6,986 bases of DNA from Microbacteriaceae bacterium (GTDB lineage: Bacteria > Actinomycetota > Actinomycetes > Actinomycetales > Microbacteriaceae). Numbering within the stretch: position 1 is the stretch's first letter; the number at the start of each line of letters is the position of its first letter. The notes below the pieces were generated by a model. That model saw nothing but the letters and a program-made list of their open reading frames with translations, was not told the DNA's origin and ran no database searches. The stretch is taken from contig RFQD01000068.1 in assembly GCA_009925875.1 (NCBI GenBank), forward strand, positions 1-6,986, written 5' to 3'. This document shows positions 1-6,986 of the stretch, in pieces. The position numbers and the translations under genes were made by a program.

Positions 1-241
1 CGACGACGGCGTTGAATAAGGTGAGCAGATTTGATCGCAGGATGCTCGCCAGCGAGCGACTCGAGTCGGTCTGTTGTCGATTCACGAGGTCGAGCGCGAC
101 TCGCTCACGCACCTGCGCCGCTGTCAACCCGTTGCGCTCGAGTACGTCTTCGTCGAGCGGCGTCAGCCTATCTCGGGCTGCCTCAAGTCGCGCCGCCGAC
201 GCGGCAGCCTTGAGCTCTGCTCGGGTTGTCGTCGTCGCCAT
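1..241 (-). CDS. Cation-translocating P-type ATPase, N-terminal fragment (CtpE-like), truncated by window edge
   Basis: Reading the minus strand from the ATG at 241-239 gives 80 codons open to the left edge, so only the N-terminus is present. After a charged Ala-rich leader of about 25 residues (TTTTRAELKAAASAARLEAA) come the elements GLTAAQVRERVALDLVN, SSRSLASILRSN and LLTLFNAVV. This is the pattern that opens actinobacterial CtpE-type P-type ATPases: a GLS/TxxQVxxR cytosolic segment, a SRS motif, and a RxNxxTxFNxxx entry into the first membrane helix. Such enzymes couple ATP hydrolysis to cation transport across the plasma membrane; CtpE is linked to calcium uptake in mycobacteria, but the ion cannot be read from this fragment. 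The gene is divergent from argG across 30 bp and shows no Shine-Dalgarno. The phosphorylation motif and transport helices lie outside the window. Family is fairly likely; subfamily is tentative. Confidence 0.72.
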   Translation of the reverse strand, partial: MATTTTRAELKAAASAARLEAARDRLTPLDEDVLERNGLTAAQVRERVALDLVNRQQTDSSRSLASILRSNLLTLFNAVV

Positions 242-248
242 GAGTATC

Positions 249-1621
<1,373 letters not shown>

Positions 1622-1625
1622 CTCG

Positions 1626-2051
1626 CTACCGCCACCATCCGATAATCAGACCCATCAGCGTGAGGTTGAGTACGTCGCTGGCGACCTCGATGATCCACAC
1701 CGTGAAGCCGTGACCGGCAAACAGGCGGTGGCTCAGCGACGACGCGGCTGCGAGGCCAACTCCGAGTAAGAAGCCGGTGAGTGCGCCACTCAGGGCACCG
1801 AAACCGGGTTCAGACAGGGCAACGAAGTGAATCACCGACGCCACGGCGACTGCCTGAACGAGACCCGCAAACGCAGTCGCGCCGAACACGACACCCATGT
1901 TGCTACCCCCGGCAGCCTCGTCGGGTTTCCGACCCATCGCCTTCCACCACACGGGGAAGAACGTTTTGGGTCCGAACCATAGTGAGCCCGCAATGAAGGC
2001 CACAACCCAGGCAACAAGAATGGCGAACCAGTTCAATTCGAGAAGAAACAT
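1626..2051 (-). CDS. DUF1761-family small membrane protein
   Basis: A 141-residue, strongly hydrophobic protein with four predicted membrane helices at about residues 7-27, 52-77, 83-104 and 113-139. The opening NWFAILVAWVVAFIAGSLWF, then GP and FFPVWWKAMGRKPDEA, resembles DUF1761: an NWxAxLVA first helix, a short LWFGP turn, then a WxxxMG loop. Function is unknown for the family; a plasma-membrane location is inferred from the helices. The ATG at 2051-2049 is chosen because the first helix begins at once after it and TAGTCT stands 6 nt upstream with no Shine-Dalgarno, suggesting a leaderless message. The gene converges on argG with 4 bp between the two stop codons and is divergent from the amidase across 34 bp. 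It has no obvious functional link to either neighbour. Confidence 0.82.
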   Translation of the reverse strand: MFLLELNWFAILVAWVVAFIAGSLWFGPKTFFPVWWKAMGRKPDEAAGGSNMGVVFGATAFAGLVQAVAVASVIHFVALSEPGFGALSGALTGFLLGVGLAAASSLSHRLFAGHGFTVWIIEVASDVLNLTLMGLIIGWWR

Positions 2052-2057
2052 GAGAAA

Positions 2058-2063
2058 AGACTA
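2058..2063 (-). promoter_or_regulatory. Candidate -10 element of the DUF1761 gene (leaderless)
   Basis: TAGTCT on the minus strand fits TANNNT and is separated from the ATG at 2051 by exactly 6 nt (TTTCTC), the same spacing seen at argG and at the gene starting at 4873. It overlaps the candidate -10 of the divergent amidase by two bases. Only a weak -35 candidate (TGGATG, 2086-2081) is visible. Confidence 0.4.
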
Positions 2064-2067
2064 GCGT
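2062..2067 (+). promoter_or_regulatory. Candidate -10 element of the amidase/M20 transcription unit
   Basis: TAGCGT fits TANNNT and would start transcription near 2074, leaving a short leader that just includes the ribosome binding site at 2075-2080. It shares the TA at 2062-2063 with the opposite-strand -10. No -35 is recognisable, so confidence is low. Confidence 0.27.
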
Positions 2068-2074
2068 TGAGCGC

Positions 2075-2080
2075 GGGAGG
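2075..2080 (+). promoter_or_regulatory. Shine-Dalgarno of the amidase gene
   Basis: GGGAGG lies 5 nt before the ATG at 2086 and decides that start. It is the only well-placed, strong Shine-Dalgarno in front of any gene start visible here; the other genes start leaderless or at ATGA overlaps. Confidence 0.7.
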
Positions 2081-2085
2081 CATCC

Positions 2086-3737
2086 ATGACCGCGTTTGAT
2101 CCGTGTGAGGCGAGCATAAATTCCATCACGGATGCCCTGCGCGAGAATCGCACCACGAGCCTTGCCCTCGTCGAGTACTATCTCGATCGCATGGCCCGCT
2201 TCGACTCCTCGGGACCGCGCCTCAACGCAGTGCCGGTTCTCAACTCGGATGCACGAGCCGAGGCGATTGCCTCTGATGAGCGCCGCGCTCGCGGTGAGAC
2301 GCTGGGGCAACTCGATGGAATTCCCTACACGGTCAAAGACAGCTACCGGGTGGCCGGCATGACGGTCGCGGCGGGTTCGCCGGCTTTGCCTCGCAAGATT
2401 CGTTTGCCATTGAACAGCTGCGTCGCGCGGGAGCTGTGCTGCTCGGTCGAACGAACATGCCGCCCATGGCCGATGGTGGAATGCAGCGGGGCCTGCACGG
2501 CCGCGCGGAGTCGCCCTATAACCCCAACTTTCTCGCCGCCGCGTTTGCGTCAGGTTCGTCTCAAGGCTCAGGCGTTGCGGTCGCTTCGAACTTCGGCGCC
2601 TTCTCCCTCGGCAGCGAGACGGTGTCGTCGGGTCGCTCACCCGCGTCCAACAATTCGGTTGTCACCTACACCCCGTCACGCGGAGTGATTTCGATGCGGG
2701 GTGTGTGGCCGTTGTTTGCCTTGCGTGACGTCGTCACCCCCTACGCCAAGACCGTCGCCGACCTGTGCCAACTGCTCGACCCGCTCACGCAGGTGGACCC
2801 CACTCCACGCGGAGATTTTTGGCTGGATCAACCTTTCGTTGAGCTACCTGTGCCCCTGGAGCGGGCACCGGCCTCGTGGGCGGCGTTGCCTGAGCAGCCC
2901 ACCTCCGGCGTGCTGGCCGGCAAACGAATCGCCGTGCCGCGCGTGTACGTCGGCGAGGGCGAGTCGATGGACATCGAAACGCGCGCGAGCATCCTCGAAT
3001 TGTGGGAGCGGGCTGCGCGACGCTTACGCGACCTCGGCGCAGAAATTGTGCTCACCGACTTTCCCGTGATTGAACAGTACGAAGGCGGGGTACCCGCGGG
3101 CGAGAACATCGAAGACCTCGGAGTCCTGCCTCCGGGATGGATGCACTACGAGTTCACCGACCTACTCGCATTCGGCTGGGATGACTTTCTCGTGGCCAAC
3201 GGCGACCCAACGTGCGCTAGCTTGGCCGACGCCGACCCAGACCAGATTTTCCCCCCGCCTCCTGGATCGTTACCCGACCGGTATGCCGAAGTCGAGGACT
3301 ACGACCAGCGCTACCGCGTGACGGTGGGGTTAGCGAAGGTCGGCCTCGCGCATCCGCATACCCGCCCGGATTACGCCGACGGACTTCGTGCCCTCGAACA
3401 ATTGCGCGAGCAACTGTGGGAATCGTGGATGAACGACAACGGCTACGACCTCGTCGCCTTCCCAGCGAATGCCGACGTGGGGCCGGCCGATGCCGACACG
3501 AACGTCGAGTCGGCCGACATCGCCTGGCGCAACGGCGTGCTCTTCTCCAACGGAAACTATGCCATTCGTCACCTGGGCATCCCGACGCTGACGGTGCCGA
3601 TGGGCGTCATGTCAGATATTGGAATGCCGGTCGGGCTCACGTTTGCCGCGCGCGCGTACGACGACCGCGCCCTCATCGAGGCCGGCCTCGCGTTTGAAGC
3701 GCCGGGGTCGTTGCGTCAGGCGCCGTCGCTCGCATGA
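2086..3737 (+). pseudogene. Amidase-signature hydrolase, disrupted by a frameshift near 2376-2390
   Basis: Amidase-signature enzymes hydrolyse carboxamide bonds with a Ser-cisSer-Lys triad. From the ATG at 2086, residues 1-102 read as a normal amidase N-terminus, with the catalytic Lys84 in LDGIPYTVKD and then VAAGSPA. Family sequence then moves to the -1 frame (FAGFASQDSFAIEQLRRAGA onward) and runs open to the TGA at 3735-3737. The downstream part carries TNMPPM, GRAESPYNP, the cis-Ser loop ASGSSQGSG and the nucleophile region SETVSSGRSPASNN (probable nucleophile codon 2628-2630). Read in its original frame the ORF ends at 2688 with unrelated sequence. A standalone ORF from the GTG at 2436 lacks the Lys half, so neither piece should be active alone. 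The restored protein would be about 551-554 residues, close to full length for this subfamily. The gene heads the amidase-M20-HNH unit and overlaps the M20 gene by ATGA. Substrate unknown. A sequencing error is possible. Confidence 0.85.
2376..2390 (+). other. Site of the amidase frameshift
   Basis: The nonamer TTCGCCGGC (2376-2384) is meaningful in both frames: as SPA of the conserved AAGSPA motif in the upstream frame, and as FAG leading into FASQDSFAIEQ in the downstream frame. It is followed by a T run (2385-2387). Either loss of one base at the T run, or a 10-bp loss between two copies of the nonamer, would produce this frame change. Confidence 0.6.
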
Positions 3738-4876
3738 CAACCGCCAAGAATTACACCGACATTGGTGTCCGGGCAGTCGACCTGCTGCGTGAACTCGTCC
3801 GCATCGACAGCGTCAACCCTGCGTTAGTCGACGGGGCCGCGGGCGAGAGCGCAATCGTTGCGCTTCTTCAAGATCGACTCAGCCGTGCTGGTTTCGCCAC
3901 TCACGTGGTGTGTCCGCCGAATCAACCTGAGCGGCCGAGCTTGGTGGCCATCGCGCCAGGACCGCTCGACGCTCCCACTGTCATCTTCAACGGCCACCTC
4001 GATACGGTCGGCGTGAAGGGCATGGATGCTCCCTTCACTCCGCGAATCGAGGGCGACACGTTATTCGCGCGCGGGGCTGCCGACATGAAGGGTGGCGTCG
4101 CAGCTTTGGTTGTCGCGGCGGAGGAGCTGGCTCACACGGGCGGGCCGGTTCGACCCGTGCTGACACTGGTTGCCGACGAGGAGGATTCGAGCCTCGGGAG
4201 CGAAGCGGTGATTGTTGCATTGCCCGAGTTGGGCATCCAGCCGCAGGTGTGTCTGATTGGTGAGCCAACGGACAATGCACTCGCCCGTTCGCTTCGAGGT
4301 TTTGCCGTTGTGAAGGTCACCTTTGCCGGTCGGGCGAGCCATAGCTCTCAACCCGAGAATGGAATCAATGCCGTGACGCACCTCGGCGAATTTATGGCGC
4401 GCGTGGCAGCCCGAGCCGAGACCGTGCGCTCCACTGGCGGCGACGTGATGATCACCGTGGTGCGCGGGGGAGACTCACCGTATGTCATTCCCGACCACGC
4501 AGAGTGCCTAGTTGAGGTGCGCACGGTTGCCGGTCAGGAGGCCGCGCACGCGGTTAAAGACATTGCGACACTGTTTGATACTTCGTGGGATGCACGCGCC
4601 GACATCATCGCCTGCCGCGAAGCGTGGCAACTCGACGCCACTGGACCCGCTGCGCAACTTGCGGTGCAACTCGGGTCAGTGCTTGGCACGACGGCCACGT
4701 TCGACGCCCCGTACTGGATGGAGGCGCCACTGTGGCAGGAGGTGTGTCCGACGGTAATCTGTGGTCCGTCGGGTGGTGGGTTGCACGCGGTGGATGAGTG
4801 GGTTGATCTTCGGCAGGTGCGCGCGTTTGCGCAGGCGCTTGTGGAGGTGACCGCATCCCCTAGCCTCTTCATATGA
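3734..4876 (+). CDS. M20 family zinc metallopeptidase/deacylase (ArgE/DapE/ACY1/CPG2 type)
   Basis: A 380-residue cytosolic hydrolase of the di-zinc family that removes acyl groups from amino acids or cleaves dipeptide-like amides. The expected ligands are all visible: His88 in NGHLDTV (with Asp90), bridging Asp117 in RGAADMKGG, general base Glu149 and ligand Glu150 in ADEED, Glu177 in GEPTDN, and His351 in GGGLHAVDEW. The lid/dimerisation domain lies at about residues 185-295 and includes GRASHSSQPENGINAV. Length is normal for the family. The ATG overlaps the amidase stop by ATGA and has no good Shine-Dalgarno or -10 of its own, so it probably depends on translational coupling. The amidase frameshift, which introduces a stop about 1 kb upstream, could therefore reduce its expression. 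Family motifs alone do not separate acetylornithine deacetylase, succinyl-diaminopimelate desuccinylase and others. Pairing with an amidase argues for a catabolic role rather than ArgE, though argG is only 2 kb away. Confidence 0.9.
   Translation: MTTAKNYTDIGVRAVDLLRELVRIDSVNPALVDGAAGESAIVALLQDRLSRAGFATHVVCPPNQPERPSLVAIAPGPLDAPTVIFNGHLDTVGVKGMDAPFTPRIEGDTLFARGAADMKGGVAALVVAAEELAHTGGPVRPVLTLVADEEDSSLGSEAVIVALPELGIQPQVCLIGEPTDNALARSLRGFAVVKVTFAGRASHSSQPENGINAVTHLGEFMARVAARAETVRSTGGDVMITVVRGGDSPYVIPDHAECLVEVRTVAGQEAAHAVKDIATLFDTSWDARADIIACREAWQLDATGPAAQLAVQLGSVLGTTATFDAPYWMEAPLWQEVCPTVICGPSGGGLHAVDEWVDLRQVRAFAQALVEVTASPSLFI
4861..4866 (+). promoter_or_regulatory. Candidate internal -10 element for the HNH-like gene (leaderless)
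   Basis: TAGCCT lies inside the last codons of the M20 gene and ends 6 nt before the ATG at 4873, the same geometry as argG and the DUF1761 gene. A weak -35, TTGTGG (4839-4844), stands 16 bp upstream. It would allow expression independent of the broken amidase upstream. The hexamer pattern is short and could be chance at any one site. Confidence 0.35.
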
Positions 4877-5316
4877 GCGATGTGAACGAGGTTGGCGAAC
4901 GTGACGGTTGGCGTTGCTGGTTGTGCGACAAGCCAGTCGACCCGGATGCGTCGGTGAACTCCGATCTGGGTCCGAGTGTCGACGGCTTCCCGATTCACGT
5001 ATCTAAGAAGCGCACCGACACGGTGGAGCGAATTGCGCACCGCGCATGCAACACCATGAAGGGCAAGATTTCGCCGGTCGTGGCCTGGTCACCCGAGTTG
5101 CTCATAGTTGACCCATCACCCATCGTTGCGACGGTCGACCGGCTACGTCGCAAAGGTGGGCGTGAAATCGTCGCGCGTTGCCCCGACCAGAATGACGCGC
5201 AGGAAGCGTCAGAGTGGCTACTCGACCGACTTTCGCGCTTTGCCCCCGACCTCGCGGTCGAGACCGAGATCCAACCCGGTGGGGGCCAGTTCGTGCTCAT
5301 CTTGCGCGCCCAATGA
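4873..5316 (+). CDS. HNH-like zinc protein with degenerate active site
   Basis: A 147-residue protein. Residues 10-64 follow the spacing of an HNH endonuclease: RDGWRCWLC (Cys15, Cys18), a GPSVD segment ending at Asp37, then AHRACNTMKG (His56, Cys59, Asn60, Lys63). The CxxC and HxxC pairs should hold one structural zinc. The His that normally follows the Asp of the motif is Gly38, and the Asn expected before the second zinc pair is replaced in TVERIAHRACN. The classical ββα-metal catalytic residues are therefore not evident, though His42 could substitute. Residues 65-147 form a second region (ELLIVDPSPIVATVDRLRRK, then REIVARCP and DLAVETEIQPGGGQFVLIL) that I do not recognise; it looks mixed alpha/beta. 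The start overlaps the M20 stop by ATGA and has a -10-like hexamer 6 nt upstream. It may act as a nuclease or only bind nucleic acid; neither can be decided. I recall similar proteins in other actinobacteria but cannot name a function. Confidence 0.75.
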   Translation: MSDVNEVGERDGWRCWLCDKPVDPDASVNSDLGPSVDGFPIHVSKKRTDTVERIAHRACNTMKGKISPVVAWSPELLIVDPSPIVATVDRLRRKGGREIVARCPDQNDAQEASEWLLDRLSRFAPDLAVETEIQPGGGQFVLILRAQ

Positions 5317-5318
5317 CG

Positions 5319-6986
5319 CTATTTCTGAGGGGCGGTCAGGGCGGTGAGCATAAACAGTGTCGCAGCGTCGTACCAGGTTTCGTTGAGACCAATCCAGGCC
5401 GCATTCGCTGCCTCCGGCGATGAACGATTGGCGATAGCGGCCGAAGTTCCCCACCGCGATGACCACAGTGGTGCTCCAACGGTGTACCCACGATTTCGCA
5501 AGCGCTCGGCGAATGACTCCACGGTGGCGGCTCCGCTGTCGACGGCCGTATCCAAGATGGTGGCGTAGACACTCGTGCGCATATCTGCGTCATCGATGGT
5601 GAACCCGTAGGACTGTGCGCCAGACAGCAAGCCATTGGACATCACGAAGTACGTCATGGCTGTTGCATTGGCAGACACGCTCTCCTCCATGGTCGTCGGC
5701 GACGTTGTCGCTCCGAGAGTGTCATGAAGGGCCGCCACGGATGCGCTCATCGAGTCATTGCTGAATCGGCCGTCTGCACGCAACTCGGTGCCCGCCAATG
5801 TTGTGTAGTAGTCCACGTTTGCATTTCCTGCGCGCGTCAGCAGGTTCGTGTAGCCGTCAATAAACCCTCGAACCGACACGGTGTCGACGTCGGTTTTCGA
5901 CGGCATCGCGCGCAATACGACCAAGGCGTCCGTCAGCATGTTCGAGACACCGACTTCCTCTTCACCGAGGATTCGTGCCGCGTCGATGAGGGCCTCGTCC
6001 GTCGTGGCGAGTGGAAGGTCTTCCACAAGTCCATCGCATGAGGCGATGGCAAATGTAGCCCAACCCAGAGCGCCCGGCAGGTCGATGAGCTGTTCGAGTT
6101 TTGTGGGCAGGTTGGCAATCGCGGCATCTCGAGCTGTCATCGCGGTCGCACGAAGGTCGCGTGTTTTTTGCAGCAACTCGGCCGCCACGGTGTCAAAACC
6201 GCGAGAACTGATGTCTGCCCGTGCCGAGGCAGCGCCGGCGGCTCGTGCCAACCGCAGATACGCGAAGGCTCCTTCACCGTAGGCCCGAGGTAAGTCATGA
6301 CGTTGAATCGAATCTTGCATCCGGCTCAGTGCACTCGAAGCAAGGTCGAGGGTTTCTGGGTCGGTTCCAGCTGGTGCCGTTTCTAACGCTGCCGCGAGAC
6401 GATCCTGCATGCCGGCCGTGACGGCAGTCATGGCCGATTCGGATGAGGCAGATGGCGATAGTGGTGAGATTGGTTGCCCTGCGTATACCGTGCCGGTCAG
6501 AGCGGTAAATGCCTCCAGCACGTTTCTGACAGGGACGACCGTGAGCGATGATGTCGCTTGAAAGTCTTCCAGTGACAGCTGATTGCCCTCCGCATCCGTA
6601 CCGAGAAATGATCCCTCGGGCACGACCACGGTGGTGAAACCGGCATCTGACGCGGCCTTGAGCTTGGTGGGAACTCCACCAACTTCGCCAATCGACCCAT
6701 CGGGCGAGATTGTTCCCGTCATCGTGACGCCCCGAAGGAGCGGCGTATTTGTCAAGCTTGCAAGAATTCCGACGGTCAATATCCCGCCCGCCGAGGGTCC
6801 ATCGATGGGTCCCGACACCGTGAAACCAAGGTCAATATCCCGAGGATCTCGTGCGCTCAAGAGCGTCGCGACGGCCGATGCCTGTTCGGTGGCGGCACGC
6901 CACTGCGGTCCGGCGCCGGCGGAGTCGATTTGCGTCAAGTCGACATCGCTCACGCCGTCAACGTGGGCTAAAACCTTGACTTCGGC
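5319..6986 (-). CDS. Lon-type (S16) serine protease domain protein with long C-terminal extension, 5' end outside window
   Basis: The minus-strand frame is open from 6986 to the TAG at 5321-5319, 555 residues. Numbering from the GTG at 6953, the S16 fold runs from before residue 1 to about 155. The catalytic Ser is Ser54 in GPIDGPSAGG and the Lys is Lys97 in GGVPTKLKAA, 43 residues apart, the same spacing as Ser679/Lys722 of E. coli Lon. MTGTISPDGSIGEVGGVPTK matches the strand-turn before the Lys. No AAA+ ATPase is visible; it would have to lie upstream, outside the window. A Ser/Pro/Ala linker (about 160-175) leads into roughly 370 residues rich in predicted helix with no recognised domain or clear membrane span. 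The wording and layout recall the ATP-independent archaeal Lon-like proteases (COG1750), often exported, rather than Lon itself or the PDZ-Lon YlbL type. The GTG at 6953 is not taken as the start because VKVLAHVDG just upstream continues in frame. It ends 2 bp from the convergent HNH-like gene. Confidence 0.82.
   Translation of the reverse strand, partial: AEVKVLAHVDGVSDVDLTQIDSAGAGPQWRAATEQASAVATLLSARDPRDIDLGFTVSGPIDGPSAGGILTVGILASLTNTPLLRGVTMTGTISPDGSIGEVGGVPTKLKAASDAGFTTVVVPEGSFLGTDAEGNQLSLEDFQATSSLTVVPVRNVLEAFTALTGTVYAGQPISPLSPSASSESAMTAVTAGMQDRLAAALETAPAGTDPETLDLASSALSRMQDSIQRHDLPRAYGEGAFAYLRLARAAGAASARADISSRGFDTVAAELLQKTRDLRATAMTARDAAIANLPTKLEQLIDLPGALGWATFAIASCDGLVEDLPLATTDEALIDAARILGEEEVGVSNMLTDALVVLRAMPSKTDVDTVSVRGFIDGYTNLLTRAGNANVDYYTTLAGTELRADGRFSNDSMSASVAALHDTLGATTSPTTMEESVSANATAMTYFVMSNGLLSGAQSYGFTIDDADMRTSVYATILDTAVDSGAATVESFAERLRNRGYTVGAPLWSSRWGTSAAIANRSSPEAANAAWIGLNETWYDAATLFMLTALTAPQK

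Noticed and set aside
1903..2640. A 245-codon open frame on the minus strand across the DUF1761 start and the amidase N-terminus
   Set aside because: It is Arg/Pro/Ser-rich without any family pattern, crosses a clear divergent promoter region and lies antisense to well-supported amidase sequence.
2436..3737. The downstream amidase frame as a complete gene starting at GTG 2436
   Set aside because: It begins in the middle of a conserved motif (GAVLLGRTNMPP), lacks the catalytic Lys half, and GGGAG lies only 2-3 nt before the GTG, too close for a ribosome binding site.
3734..4876. Calling the M20 gene argE because argG is nearby
   Set aside because: The metal-site motifs are common to the whole family, actinobacteria usually recycle the acetyl group with ArgJ, and the operon partner is an amidase.
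4534..5040. A 168-codon open frame on the minus strand across the M20/HNH junction
   Set aside because: Low-complexity Ala/Thr/Ser composition with no motif, opposite two recognisable genes; typical of shadow frames in GC-rich DNA.
5328..5346. Near-repeat GGGGCGGTCA / GGGCGGTGA at the end of the protease gene
   Set aside because: It encodes the ALTA residues of the protein C-terminus and is explained by codon composition; only two imperfect copies.
6951..6953. GTG as the start codon of the S16 protease
   Set aside because: The frame stays open to the window edge with protein-like sequence (VKVLAHVDG), and the S16 fold would lose its first strand if it started there.

Overview
The window looks like a compact stretch of a moderately GC-rich actinobacterial chromosome. 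The ArgG is the long E. coli-type form and, from memory, closely resembles Microbacteriaceae versions. Other pointers are a CtpE-like P-type ATPase N-terminus, several apparently leaderless genes with a TANNNT -10 about 6 nt before the ATG, and almost no intergenic DNA. I can support the phylum with moderate confidence and the family only as a guess.

Layout, left to right. (1) Positions 1-241, minus: the N-terminus of a cation-translocating P-type ATPase, cut by the left edge. (2) 272-1621, plus: argininosuccinate synthase (argG), divergent from the ATPase across only 30 bp. (3) 1626-2051, minus: a small four-helix DUF1761-type membrane protein, ending 4 bp from the end of argG. (4) 2086-3737, plus: an amidase-signature hydrolase broken by a frameshift near 2376-2390. 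(5) 3734-4876, plus: an intact M20 zinc peptidase/deacylase. (6) 4873-5316, plus: a small CxxC/HxxC zinc protein resembling a degenerate HNH nuclease. (7) 5319-6986, minus: a Lon-type (S16) serine protease catalytic domain followed by about 390 residues of mostly helical sequence, with its N-terminus beyond the right edge.

Genes 4-6 form one co-directional unit joined by two ATGA start/stop overlaps. Amidase plus M20 hydrolase suggests sequential cleavage of an amide- or acyl-containing compound whose identity the sequence does not reveal. The frameshift separates the amidase catalytic Lys from its Ser residues, so that step is probably lost here unless the frameshift is a sequencing error. 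The third gene of the unit also has a candidate leaderless promoter of its own.

No RNA genes, insertion sequences, CRISPR arrays or phage genes were seen. No gene-free stretch exceeds 35 bp. I see no clear new defence or mobile system. The items most worth a second look are the S16 protease with its long C-terminal extension, the degenerate HNH protein, the amidase frameshift, and the repeated leaderless/divergent promoter geometry.
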